Assembly (NCBI RefSeq): GCF_014633365.1
Contig: NC_068343.1
Location: forward strand, 32,643,307-32,707,306
DNA length: 64,000 bases
Reading direction: 5' to 3'
Origin: Diospyros lotus
Lineage: Eukaryota; Streptophyta; Magnoliopsida; Ericales; Ebenaceae
Part shown: positions 1-11,862 of the stretch, in pieces
Layout: every line of letters starts with the position of its first letter
Position numbering within the stretch: position 1 is the stretch's first letter
Notes under the pieces: generated by a model
Database searches by the model: none
Told to the model about the DNA's origin: nothing
What the model saw: the letters and a program-made list of their open reading frames with translations, nothing else
Position numbers and translations under genes: made by a program

Positions 1-834
1 CTAAACTCCCTATTTTATTCTGGGAATACACACTCCTCACCGCGATCTTAGTTTTGAATAAGGTTTCAAGTAAGTCAGTTACTTAGACTCCATATGAGAT
101 ATGGAAAGGAAAGAAGCCAAATCTATCTTTCCTTAAGATTTGGGGTTGTCAAATTTATGTCAGACGTGTTGACAGTAATAAGTTAAAACCCAAATCAATG
201 AAATGTTTGTTTGTGGGATATCTAAATGGATATTACTTTTACCACCCATATGAACAAAAGGTGTTTTGTTGCCAAGCATGTGATATTCCTTGAGAAGGAA
301 TTCTTAAATGCTGTGGCTAGTAGGAAGAATGTTAAGCTCGAAGAGATTCGAGGTGAACCACAAACAAATACTCCCCTCCAGGAACCCGAGAAAGATTAGA
401 CATAAGATGTTGTGTCAATTCCCCAACCTTCTACACAAGAACCTCGTAGGTCGATGAGGGCTCGTCGCGAGCAAGAGAGATATAGATTTCTCATCTCGGC
501 ACATAGAGATGTGCTTTTAGCTGTGAACGATGAGCCTACTACCTATGATGATGCAATGTCTGACATTGACTCTGGGTTACGATAGATGGATGACAAAACA
601 ACTTTCCTTAAAGGAAACCTGGTCGAGGATGTGTATATGACACATCTTGGCAGTTTTGTTATCCATGAACATGCAAATAAGATTTGCAAGTTTCAAAGGT
701 CCATTTATGGACTAAAGCAAGCATCGCGGAGTTGGAATCAATGTTTTGATGACAAGATCAAAAGGTTTGATTTTTTGACAAAAGGGAATTGATCCTTGTG
801 TTTATAAGAAGGTTAGTGGGAGCGTGGTACCATT
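1..834 (+). pseudogene. Copia element A: end of integrase and start of reverse transcriptase (broken)
   Basis: Conceptual translation gives the end of a Ty1/copia integrase and the region after it (TPYEIWKGKKPNLSFLKIWG near 90-150), then the start of the reverse transcriptase with the copia landmark SIYGLKQASR near 700-730. In-frame stops (for example near 85 and 398) show it is dead. The 5' part of the element, including its left LTR, lies before the window. The reading frame stops at 834 where gypsy element B is inserted, and resumes at 11863. Family assignment is firm; the lineage within copia is not resolved. Confidence 0.9.
830..834. repeat. Target-site duplication CCATT, left copy (element B)
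   Basis: CCATT at 830-834 is repeated exactly at 11863-11867, just outside the TG...CA ends of element B. Reading across the two flanks restores the copia RT context around the YVDD motif, so both ends of the insertion are fixed to the base. Confidence 0.93.
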
Positions 835-1278
835 TGTAATGACCCATTAGAGGGCCCAGTATTTATTCAAGAATGATTTAATTAATTGTTGAAGTATTTG
901 ATTAAGTGATTTTACCAATTAATTATTTAATGTGGCAATTTAGAGATTTTGAAGGAAAAGAATAGCATTTATTTCTTTTTAATGTTAGAGTTAAAGGAAT
1001 TTGCCGAGATAGCAATTTAGATTTTTAATTGAGAGAATAGTATTTAAATAGCATTTATTTTGTGAAAATTAAATGTAAGGGCATGAAGGTAATTTTGGAA
1101 TTTTATTATTAATTGAGAGTGTTAATATTAATTTTTGTATTATTATTAATCAAGTGAGATTATATATTTAAAGGAGAATGAGAATCCATGTATGAGATGG
1201 ATTTTGATTGAGAGTCTCCTAGTTAGATTTGGAGAAGGAATCCAAGTTGTAGAAAAAGTGTGATCTAAAGGCTTTATG

Positions 1279-1289
1279 TCTATATATAG
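1279..1289 (+). promoter_or_regulatory. TATA box of LTR promoter (element B, 5' LTR)
   Basis: TCTATATATAG lies in the LTR about 450 bp from its start and is conserved at 9956-9966 in the 3' LTR. Its position between U3-like and R-like sequence suits the retrotransposon promoter. No transcript evidence is available. Confidence 0.6.
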
Positions 1290-1555
1290 AGCCCATTTGC
1301 TTAGCTTTTCTTCACGCCATGTGAAGAACCAAGAGGCCAAGAGATAGCAGAGGCTTGCTAGAGTCTTTAGGATCGCTCCAGGGTTCGATCAGAGAGTTCT
1401 ATTAGGTAAGTATTCTTCCTGTAATCGCTTCTATTATAAGTTCCTATCAGTTTTTTAGATTATTCCAGTTCTTCATTGAGTTCTCAGATTTTATATCAGT
1501 AAGCAGAGACGTATATATATATATATGCGTATAACAGTGATGTTATGAGCAAGTT

Positions 1556-1798
1556 TCATTAATCTTTATCCATTTTGGATTGCAAGTTCCATTAATACTC
1601 ATCCATTTTAGATTGCAAGTTCGATTAATCCTCATCCGTTTTGGATTGCAAGTTCGATTAATCCTCATCCGTTTTGGATTGCAAGTTCTATTAATTCTCA
1701 TCCGTTTTGGATTGCAAGTTCTATTAATCCTCATCTGTTTTGGATTGCAAGTTATATTAATCCTCATCCATTTTGGATTGCAAGTTCTATTACTCTAA
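1556..1798 (+). repeat. 33-bp tandem repeat in LTR, about 7 copies
   Basis: A unit containing GGATTGCAAGTTC and ATTAATCCTCATCC repeats head to tail. Because 33 is a multiple of three and the unit lacks stops, it makes spurious open frames on both strands. The 3' LTR carries a related array at about 10255-10475. Confidence 0.9.
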
Positions 1799-1802
1799 GT
1801 TC

Positions 1803-2395
1803 TAATATCCGGATACCTTGTATCGTATCCGGATGTATCTAAAGTTCTTTGAGTATGATATCCGGATGGTTTGTTTATACATCCGGAAAGGTCAAGATAA
1901 TATCCGGACCTTTCCGGATGTATAAACAAACCATCCGGATATCATACTCAAAGAACTTTAGATACATCCGGATACGTCCATTTTGGATTGCAAGTTCTAT
2001 TACTCTAAGTTCTAATATCCGGATACCTTGGATTGCAAGTTCTATTACTCTAAGTTCTAATATCCGGATACCTTGTATCGTATCCGGATGTATCTAAAGT
2101 TCTTTGAGTATGATATCCGGATGGTTTGTTTATACATCCGGAAAGGTCAAGATAATATCCGGATGTCTCGCCTGATATCCGGATGCCTCCCTCAAAAGTT
2201 GAATTTTTCATCGAATAGTCCCCAATTATATCCGAATGTATTAGTGAGATATCTGGATGACCAGAATCATATCCAGATGTCTTAATTCATATCCGAATAG
2301 CTTCTATTTTGAATGTCAGTGTATCCAGATGAGCCTTTTCCATATCCGGATGTCTTTCATCATATCCGGATATCCTTCCTGATATCCGGATGACT
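1803..2395. repeat. Array of ATCCGGAT palindromes in 5' LTR of element B
   Basis: The motif TATCCGGATGT and close variants (ATCCAGAT, ATCCGAAT) recur about every 20-40 bp on both strands. The matching array in the 3' LTR is at about 10489-10850. The core ATCCGGAT is its own reverse complement and carries a central CpG. Confidence 0.85.
1825..1975. repeat. Perfect 69-bp inverted repeat (hairpin) in 5' LTR
   Basis: Positions 1825-1893 are the exact reverse complement of 1907-1975, with a 13-base spacer. A third, direct copy of the arm follows at about 2084-2152. The 3' LTR has only one copy, so this is a rearrangement of the 5' LTR. Confidence 0.93.
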
Positions 2396-3422
2396 TTTCC
2401 AGAAATCCAATTTAGCTTCTAGTGAGTCTTAATTCAAGTTTAATTCAATTATTGTATTCAATACCTTCCAACATTGAATTCATAAGCTAGAACATGACAA
2501 GTTAATCATACCCATACCCTAAATCATAGTTCATTGAATCTTTGTATTCTAATATATAGATGAAGATCATATCATGTTCAACATTATTTATTTATGACAT
2601 GATCAACATTATTTGGTGAGATTATGTGCATACATTTTGGTATGAGCACTGAGCATGACTTTATATGGAGCACTACATATCGTGTGCCAGCATTTATGTG
2701 AGCATTGCATTGCATTATGCGTGCTAGGCGGCTTATTCATGGGAATCCCATCAGTTTCAGTTTTAGCTCAGTTTATGAGTTGCTCACCTAGTAGCAACCA
2801 GGGGGCTAGGGGCTTTGCCAACAGTATGTGCTTACAGTTTTTATGTATGCAGGTTTCAGTTCAAGACATGTATGTATTATCAGATTATGTGGGCTTATGA
2901 GCCAAAGTTGCATACCTGCATTTAATTTACAGTTTATGTGCATTACATTTTTATTAATGCAAACAGACAGTGATTATACAATACAAGTTCAGTGAGTTAT
3001 TTATCAATATCGATATTATTCGATTCAGCTTTAGTATTCTTTCCAGTTTATTACTTGCTGAGCTTTTGTAGCTCACCTTGCACTCTTCATCCCTCTAGGT
3101 TCTAGCAGGGGAGTATCAGATGTGGCGCCTAGTAGCAATATTCAGTAGTGTGTGTACGTGGAGCCGCTCAAGATAAAAGATGTCTGGGAGTATGTTGAGT
3201 TTATAGTGTTTTCTCAGTTTAGATCTATTTTATATTTCAGTTGAGGGATTGTCCCTTAGATAGAGTTTGTGCTTTTCAGTCTGTATTGATTCAGAGTTTT
3301 TATTCCAGTTGATTGAGATATTCAGTCATGGTATCAGATTTCAGTTTATCAGCCAGTTTTATTTTATTTTCCCTAGTAGCACCTCTTCTCGGGTAGTTCT
3401 AGGAGTGGGGGTGTTACAGTAT

Positions 3423-3434
3423 TGGTATCAGAGC
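3423..3434 (+). promoter_or_regulatory. Primer binding site, initiator tRNA-Met (element B)
   Basis: TGGTATCAGAGC begins 4 bases after the 5' LTR and complements the 3' end of plant initiator tRNA-Met, the usual primer for chromoviruses and most copia elements. Confidence 0.9.
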
Positions 3435-3555
3435 GGTGTTTTGAGAAGTCTCCCGTACACACATAGGATGTTGGGTAGAGTTAGGACTTGTGTCCATTAG
3501 TTAGACATGTTGGCCTAATTAGCAGTATTCTAACCCTAAGTGGTGATGCAAAAAG

Positions 3556-5014
3556 ATGAGTAATAGAGGTAGATGACCCCGTACTCCCAGTCAGACTACT
3601 TCTATGCAGGACGAGGTTCTAGTGTCCACACCAGGCTCACCAGGAGAGTCTAGTCGAGATCTACGACAGCGAATAGTTGAGATGCGAGGTATGTTAGCAG
3701 GATTGATGAGGGTGATAGATACCTTAGTTACTAATTAGGTAAGAGAATCACAAGTTCCCTAAGAAGTAAAAGGTAGTAGAGGCGATAAGCCAGTTGCTCC
3801 AACAACTCCAGTTGTGGAGGCAGATACAGGGAGTCAGCTATTAAAGGATTTCATGGCCTTTCGACCATCAGCATTCCATGGAGGCATAGATATAGCAGCA
3901 GTTGAGAATTGGATGCTATCAATTATACAGACGATCGCCGAGTGCGACTTAGCACATTCTTATTTAGAGGCCGATGCCAAGAGATGGTGGAGGACCACCC
4001 GCCAGAGGTTGGTAATCAAGAACCCACATGGGTCGAATTTTAGCAAGTGTTCAATGACGCTTATTATTCAGCATGGGTCAAGTACCAAAAAGTTTTTGAG
4101 TTTGATGAGTTGGTGTAAGGTACCAAGACAGTGGCCAAAAGTGAGGCAGAGTTTACAGCCTTGACTAGATAGGTCTCAAAGTTGATGTCCACTAAAGCAA
4201 AGAAGGCTGCTAAATTTCATAGGGAATTACGTATTGATATTTGCCACGCTTTTGGAGGAGCTTAGAGTGTGGATTATACCACGGTAGTTCAGCAAACATA
4301 TGCTATCAAGAGAAATGTTTGAGAATTGTGAGATCGAGGTACATGATAAGAAGTTATTTGGAGACTTAAAAATTCTTGATGTTAGGGATTTTGATTTGAT
4401 CCTTGGCATGGATTGTTTGTCATGGCATTACGTAAGAGTTGACCATCAATGGACGATTATTGAATTTGATCTTCCGTGGTAGCCGATTCAGATATATAAA
4501 GGAGTCAAGCCTATGTTTACGATTCCTATGATCTCGGTGATGAAAGTTGAGAAGCTGATGCGTGATGGATGCGAGGCTTATCTAGCCTTTGTAACCATTG
4601 ATGAGGGAAGCAAGAGGAAGTTGTTTGAGGTGCCAGTAGTACGAGATTTCTCAAATGTTTTCCTTGATGAATTACCAGGATTACCTCATCAGAGAGGAGC
4701 AGGGTTTACTATTGAGTTATTGCTTGGTACATAGCATATCTCTAAGGCTCCATATCGAATGGCACCCAATGAGTTGAAGGACCAATTAGAAGAATTAATA
4801 GAAAAATGGTTTTATCTAACCTAGTTCATCCCTGTGGGGTGCATCAATATTGTTCGTAAGGAAGAAAGATGGATCTTTAGGGTTGTGCATAGATTATTGC
4901 AAGTTGAATTAGGTGACAGTGAAGAACAAGTATCCTTTACCTCGAGTGGATGATTTATTAAACTAGTTATGAGGAGCTAAGGTATTCTCGAAGATAGATT
5001 TGATATCAGGATAC
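3556..5014 (+). pseudogene. Element B gag, protease and start of RT (broken)
   Basis: An ATG at 3556 opens a gag-like frame with a stop after six codons. Gag-like sequence (FMAFRPSAFHGG near 3850) continues to about 4200. A protease C-terminal segment with LILGMDCLSWH lies near 4390-4430. The linker to RT follows (VVRDFSNVFLDELPGLP near 4640-4690), and the RT begins with KIDLISGY just before 5014. Multiple stops and frame changes are visible. At 5014 the frame is cut by a solo LTR and resumes at 6983 with the next RT residues. Confidence 0.88.
5010..5014. repeat. Target-site duplication GATAC, left copy (family A solo LTR)
   Basis: GATAC at 5010-5014 corresponds to AATAC at 6978-6982 with one mismatch. 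Joining the flanks gives continuous gypsy RT (motif SGY followed by H). Confidence 0.85.
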
Positions 5015-6977
5015 TGAAAGTAAAGCAAGATCGCTACGGGGCAAGCAACATAGTTCAAAAATTTTGAACATTACCCCGATCCTGGCGATTGGATCAATGT
5101 CGAAATTAAATCATTCACAAACAAATAAATAAATCTAACCTTTAGATTATCGAGTCGTTCGCGGATTCGAGCCATCCAAGCGTCCGGCCTCTAACTCGTG
5201 ATACGCGGCACGCGTCCGTTGGCAAGGAGAGCGGAATAGGAGTGCTAGCTCCTTCTCCTTTGCGCGACTTGTGTATGGACGGCAAAAGAAAGCCCTCGTT
5301 TCATATTTATGCCAAAAGAAACGAGGAAGAGTAAACGACAATGCGTTTTTCAACTCTTGAAAAACGACACCAAAAATCACCTAATTTTGGGTAACCCATA
5401 AAAGGATATTTATAAGGAAATATCCTAGAGTTTCTAAAATCTTAATGGATTAGGTTAGCCCATTAATTCTAATTTAATTAGAATCTTAAATGGACTTATT
5501 CTAGTCTAACTAGAAATATAATTAAATGGCCAAATCATTTTATAGGTTAAATAAAATATTATATCCCAAATCTAATTCAAGTCCAAATATATTTTATTTA
5601 ATATTTGGCCCAAATCTAATTTGGTCCAAATATAATATTTAATATTTGACCCAAATCTAATTTAGTCCAAATATAATATTTATTTTAATATTTGGCCTAA
5701 ATCCAATTTAGTCCAAATATAATATTTAATTTAATATTTGGTCCAAATCTAATTTAGTCCAAATATTAACTTAAACCCAAATATATTTTATTTCCTATTT
5801 GCCACTCCAACAAATAGAAAATTATTAAATTAGAAACTCCTTCCTAATTTAATCAATTGCCATTTTAGAAAACTCTTTCCATTATGACAACCCCTCGCCA
5901 TATCGACGTCATTACGTCTATTTGTTCTTTTTCCGTGAGAACCTACGACGGCACAACTTCTTGCTGAAGTGTCCCACTTAACCATACGTCCACTCTCCTG
6001 GTTTAAGCCAGGGACCATGCCTATTGCGTATGACTCATTAGGTTTTCGAATATGTTGGCAATGTGTCGATACAAACACATAAGACAAGATTGACCTCTAG
6101 CAAGGCATCATGCCTACCCAATTATTCAGAAGAATTCATAATCCGCAAATAACCTTTCACGAGCATGGTTACCGTGTAATTCGATCCTCTCGTTAATGTA
6201 TCTTATGTGATCTCAAGTATGGCGATGTGTTGCTTGATAACGATCACATGAGTTTTCTTCGGTCTTCCGGATATCTTCACTTAATTAGAAAGTAAATCAA
6301 TAACTCCTTATTGATTTCTTTCACCATGGCTATGGATTTAAAGTGAATGTCCACCGAAGGCGCCTTAGATACATCATCCTCTATCAAGGGATAGACGAGT
6401 CCCATCTTGGTTATACACCCATCTCCATAAGCCTCACGATATACCCAATGATCGCCCACATGCAGCCTTTATCTAGGCCCATTGAAACGATGTCAAAGCA
6501 TACCGGTCTTCTTATGAGATGACCATGACAACCTCAGGTCCAAGGATTAGTTACACCCATCTCGTATGAGAATTCCATCAACATATAACCAAAATGGATT
6601 CTCATGGCGGGTCATGTCCAGTGACACGTTCTACAACATTGGTCACCTATGTATTTGTCTAAGCATCCCCATGCCTATGGGTGTGAGACCCCTATTGCTA
6701 TCACATAGCAAAAACATAGCACATACAAATATTACCGCAATTGTCAATGTCCATTCTAGAAACTGTGATGTATCATCTCACATCTTTATAGATTATTCAC
6801 AGTATACATTATATGGACTTCTATCTAGTTTCATTCAGTTATTACAATAATAACAAGAAACTAATAGAATGACTTCTTATGAATTTGAACAACTCCTTAT
6901 TCAAATAATAAACATGATTACAATTATCAGTGTACAACATGCCCCATCTGACTGGGTCTAGAGCACTTACACTAACA
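5015..6977 (-). mobile_element. Solo LTR of copia family A, minus strand
   Basis: This 1963-bp sequence is a reverse-complement relative of the 3' LTR of copia A at 12868-14862. It starts TGAAAGTAAAGC and ends ACACTAACA on the plus strand, with no internal region and a 4-of-5 target duplication. It sits inside the RT of element B, so family A was still transposing after B inserted into the A copy at 1-14862. It contains the ATTTGGNCCAAAT repeats typical of this family (about 5570-5800). Confidence 0.92.
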
Positions 6978-9474
6978 AATACCACTATCTGCGAGTCAGA
7001 GATAATGATATTCAGAAGATTGCTTTCAGGACTCACTAAGGACACTATGAGTTTGTGGTGATGCCATTTGGGTTAGCGAATGCTCCAGTTGTTTTCATGG
7101 ATTTGATGAATCAAGTTTTGTGTGAGTACTTAGATCGCTTCATTATTGTCTTCATAGATGATATTCTAGTTACTCACCCAGTGTAGAGGAGAATACGAAG
7201 CATCTTACTATAGTATTGCAGAGGCTTAGAGAGAAGCAATTATATGTCAAGTTTAGTATGTGTGAGTTATGGTTCACTCAGATTGGATTTCTAGGCCATG
7301 TGGTGTTTGGAGATGGCATTTCAGTAGATCTAGACAGGACTAAAGCAGTTATGGATTGGCCGAGACCTACGATAGTGACAAAGATACGTAGTTTTCTAGG
7401 TCTTGCAAGCTATTATAGGCAATTCATTGAGAGATTTGTTCGTTTATCTCCCCCTATGACTAAGATAACAAGGAAATGAGAGAAGTTGGAATGGAATGAC
7501 GCGTGTGAACGTGCTTTCCAAGAATTAAAGCAGAAGTTGACCACCGCACCAGTTTTAGCTATACCAAGAAGTGGAGAGAAATATTCCATTTACAGTAATG
7601 CTTCCCATTAGGATTGGGATGCGTATTGAGGTAAGAGGGTCGAGTTAATGCTTATGCTTCCAGACAATTAAAGAAACACGAGGTGAACTACCCTACTCAT
7701 GATTTGGAGTTGGTAACGATAGTATTTGCATTAAAGATATGGAGACAATATTTATATGGTGAGGAAGTTGAAATTTATACAGATCACAAGAGCCTACCTT
7801 ATCTTCTATCACAAAAAGAATTGAGCATGAGGCAAAGACGTTGGGTCGAGTTATTTAAGGACTTCGACTGTTAGATTCGATATCATCCAGGAAAGGCCAA
7901 TGTGGTAGCCGATGCTTTGAGTCGGTAAGGAGTTTCTATGGCTACGATGATGGTTCAAGAATAGAAGTTATTGGAGCAATTAAGTGTTTTATCTATTTTA
8001 GCTCCAGAGGATAGTACAGTGATGAGTTGTGCTTACATGAGAATACAACCCGAGTTATTTGTTTTACTCAAGAACCAGCAATCAAAAGATGAGAAGTTGT
8101 CATAGATTTTAACAGATATCGAGAAACTTTCTCCTTTGGGATATACTTTACGGAGTGATGGTATACTCTTATTTCAGGAACATATTTGTATACTCGATGA
8201 TGGAAATCTTAGGTAAGAGATTTTGGCACTTAAAAGTTGTTATACCATTTAGGTGTTGCGAAAATGCACCAGGACCTTAAGCGTCAGTATTGGTGGAGTG
8301 GTATGAAGAAAGATGTAGGTAGATATGTTTCACAGTGTTCAGTATGCCAGCAAGATAAAGTGGAACGTTAGAAAGCTGCAGGTTTATTACTTCCATTACC
8401 TATTCCAGAGTGGAAATGGGGTAATGTTGCTATGGATTTTGTGATGGGTACCCAAGATTACTAGGGGCTATGATGCTATATGGGTGATTGTTGATCGTTT
8501 GACTAAATCAACCCATTTTCTACCTATCAAGAAGACTTATCCATTGAACAGATTTACCAGAATTTATATTGAGGAGATCGTGAAGTGACATGGTGTTCCA
8601 TCCAGCATTGTATCAGATTGAGATCCTCGTTTCACTTCTCATTTTTGGGGAGCTTTGCATGATGCATTGAGATCTCAGTTGAAGTTCAACACAACATTTC
8701 ATCATTAGACAGATGGTTAGTTAGAGAGAACTATCAAGACTCTTGAGAACGTGTTGAGAGTTTGTGTTTTAGACTTCCAAGGTAGTTGGGATGAACATTT
8801 ATTTTTGGTGGAATTTGCCTACAATAATAGTTTCCATTCAAGTATTGGAATCTCCGTATGAGTCTTTGTATGGGCGACCGTGTCGATCGCCGATATTTTG
8901 GAAGAGATTGGTGATAGGGCTTTACTAGGTCCTGAAATTGTTAAGCAGACGACAGAAAAGATTCAAGTTATCAAAGTAAGAATGAAAACATCCCAAGACA
9001 GACAGAAGAGCTATGCAGATAAGCGACGTTGAGACCTCAAATTTGAGATAGGCAACCATGTTTGGTTGAGAGTCATACTTATTAAAGGTGTATAGATTTG
9101 GCGTAACAGGGAAGCTTCGTCCCCGTTATATTGGTCCATTTGAGATTTTGAGATGGATTGGGACTTTGGCATATGAGTTAGCTTTGCCACCTCAGTTGTC
9201 CTATATTCATAATGTGTTTCACGTTTCGATGTTGAGGAAGTATGTGTCAGATCCTCAGCAAGTAATTGATTTTTAGACTCTTGAAGTTAGAAAAAATGTG
9301 TCTTATGAAAAGATGCCTACCAGTATTTTAGAGCGAAAAGAAAAGATTTTGAGGAATCGATCAATTCCTCTTGTAAAAGTGCAATGGCAACGTCACTTGT
9401 CGGAAGAGGCGATGTGAGAATTAGAAGAAGAGATGAGACGTCTTTACCGCTCGTTGTTGAGTAACCAGGCATGA
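6978..9474 (+). pseudogene. Element B pol: rest of RT, RNase H, integrase, chromodomain (broken)
   Basis: After the nested LTR the RT continues (an MPFGL-type segment near 7060 and a DDIL segment near 7158). A segment LGLASYYRQFIERF lies near 7400. RNase H has [11 protein letters not shown] (about 7778-7810) and ends with ADALSR near 7910. Integrase has CSVCQQDK near 8340, MDFVMG near 8432 and a degraded core. The C-terminal chromodomain (about 9290-9465) assigns it to the chromoviruses. Stop codons are frequent throughout, so no protein is expected. Confidence 0.88.
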
Positions 9475-9495
9475 ATTTGGAGGACCAAATTCTTT

Positions 9496-9511
9496 TAAGA
9501 AAGGGAGAAAT
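9496..9511 (+). other. Polypurine tract of element B
   Basis: AAGAAAGGGAGAAA lies directly before the TG of the 3' LTR, where the plus-strand primer of reverse transcription is expected. Confidence 0.8.
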
Positions 9512-11862
9512 TGTAACGACCCATTAGAGGGCCCAGTATTTATTCAAGAATGATTTAATTAATTGTTGAAGTATTTGATTAAGTGATTTTGTCAATTAAT
9601 TATTTAATGTGGCAATTTAGAGATTTTGAAGGAAAAGAATAGCATTTATTTCTTTTTAATGTTGGAGTTAAAGGAATTTGCCAAGGTGGCAATTTAGATT
9701 TTTAATTGAGAGAATAGTATTTAAATAGCATTTATTTTGTGAAAATTAAATGCAAGGGCATGAAGGTAATTTTGGAGTTTTATTATTAATTGAGAGTGTT
9801 AATAATAATTTTTGTATTATTATTAATCAAGTGAGATTATGTATTTAAAGGAGAATGAGAATCCATGTATGAGATGGATTTGGATTGAGAGTCTCATAGT
9901 TAGATTTGGAGAAGGAATTCAAGTTGTAGAAGAAGTGTGATCTAAAGGCTTTATGTCTATATATAGAGCCCATTAGCTTAGCTTTTCTTCATGCCATGTG
10001 AAGAACCAAGAGGCCAAGAGATAGCAGAGGCTTGCTAGAGTCTTCAGGATCGCTCCAGGGTTCGATCAGAGAGTTTTATTAGGCAAGTATTCTTCCTGTA
10101 ATCCCTTCCATTATAGGTTCCTATCAGTTTTTCAGATTATTTCAGTTCTTCATTGAGTTCTCAGATTTTATATCAGTAAGCAGAGACGTATATATATATA
10201 TATATATGCGTATAACAGTGAAGTTATGAGCAAGTTTTATTAATCTTTATCCATTTTGGATTGTAAGTTCCATTAATCCTTATCCATTTTGGATTGCAAG
10301 TTCCATTAATCCTCATCCGTTTTGGATTGCAAGTTCCATTAATCCTCATCCGTTTTGGATTGCAAGCTATATTAATCCTTATCTATTTTGGATTGCAAGT
10401 TCTATTAATCCTCATCCATTTTGGATTGCAAGTTTCATTAATCCTTATCCATTTTGGATTGCAAGTTCTATTACTCTAAGTTCTAATATCCGGATACCTT
10501 GTATCGTATCCGGATGTATCTAAAGTTCTTCGAGTATGATATCCGGATGGTTTGTTTATACATCCAGAAAGGTCAAGATAATATCCGGATGTCTCGCTTG
10601 ATATCCAGATGCCTCCCTCAAAAGTTGAATTTTTCATTCGAATAGTCCCCAGTTATATCCGAATGTATTAGTGAGATATCTGGATGACCAGAATCATATC
10701 CAGATGTCCTAATTCATATCCGAATACATCCCAGCATATCCGAATAGCTTCTGTTTTGAATGCCAGTGTATCCGGATGAGCCTTCTTCATATCCGGATGT
10801 CTTTCATCATATCCGGATATCCTTCCTGATATCCGGATGACTTTTCCAGAAATCCAATTTGGCTTTCAGTGAGTCCTAATTCAAGTTTAATTCAATTATT
10901 GTATTCAATACCTTCCAACATTGAATTCATAAGCTAGAACATGACAAGTTAATCATACCCATACCCTAAATCATAGTTCATTGAATCTTTGTATTCTAAT
11001 ATATAGATGAAGATCATATCATGTTCAACATTATTTATTTATGACATGATCAACATTATTTGGTGAGATTATGTGCATACATTTTGGTATGAGCACTGAG
11101 CATGACTTTATATGGAGCACTACATATCGTGTGCCAACATTTATGTGATCATTGCATTGCATTATGCGCGTTAGGCGGCTTGTTCGTGGGGATCCATTAG
11201 TTTCAGTTTCAGCTCAGTTTATGAGTTGCTCGCCTGGTGGCAATCAGGGGGCTAGGGGCTTTGCCCACAGTATGTGCTTATAGTTTTTATGTATGCAGGT
11301 TTCAGTTCAAGACAAGTATGTATTATCAGATTATGTGGGTCTATGAGCCAAAGTTGCATACCTACATTTAATTTACAGTTTATGTGCATTACATTTTTAT
11401 TAATGCAAACAGACAGTGATTATACAATACAAGTTCAGTGAGTTATTTATCAGTATCGATATTCTTCAATTCAGCTTCAGTATTCTTTCCAGCTTATTAC
11501 TTGCTGAGCTTTTGTAGCTCATCTTATACTCTTCATCCCTCTAGGTTCTAGCAGGGGAGTATCAGATGTGAGGCATAACTGCAATATTCAGTAGTGTGTG
11601 TACGTGGAGCCGCTCAAGATAAAAGATGTCTGGGAGTATGTTGAGTTTATAGTATTTTCTCAGTTTAGATCTATTTTATATTTCAGTTGAGGGATTGTCC
11701 CTTAGATAGAGTTTGTGCTTTTCAGTATATATTGACTCAGTTTTTATTCCAGTTGATTGAGATATTCAGTCATGGTATCAAACTTCAGTTTATCAGCCAG
11801 TTTTATTTTATTTTCCCTAGTAGCAAATCTTCTCGGGCAGTTTTAGGAGTGGGGGTGTTACA
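9512..11862 (+). repeat. 3' LTR of element B
   Basis: It starts TGTAACGACC and ends GGGTGTTACA, followed by the CCATT duplication. It carries one copy of the segment that is triplicated in the 5' LTR, the 33-bp tandem array (about 10255-10475), the ATCCGGAT array (about 10489-10850) and a TATA box at 9956-9966. Scattered substitutions and indels against the 5' LTR point to an old insertion. Confidence 0.92.

Larger units (their letters stand above)
835..3418 (+). repeat. 5' LTR of element B
   Basis: The LTR starts TGTAATGACC and ends GGGTGTTACA. Length is 2584 bp against 2351 bp for the 3' LTR; most of the difference is an extra inverted and direct duplication at about 1825-2080. It holds a 33-bp tandem array, an array of ATCCGGAT palindromes and a TATA box near 1279-1289. 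Confidence 0.92.
835..11862 (+). mobile_element. Gypsy element B, Tekay/Del-type chromovirus, degenerate, nested in copia A
   Basis: The element has two long LTRs (835-3418 and 9512-11862), a tRNA-Met primer site, a gag-pol region in the order gag, protease, RT, RNase H, integrase, chromodomain, a polypurine tract and a perfect 5-bp target duplication. The C-terminal chromodomain (near 9275-9465, with IPLVKVQWQRH) and LTRs over 2.3 kb fit the Tekay/Del lineage. Many stops and frameshifts, differences between the LTRs and a solo LTR inserted in the RT show it is old and non-autonomous. Without the nested LTR it is about 9.1 kb. Confidence 0.93.

Noticed and set aside
1543..1798. Open frames on both strands with repeating peptides
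   Set aside because: The 33-bp repeat is a multiple of three without stops, so frames stay open by chance; there is no homology to a protein.
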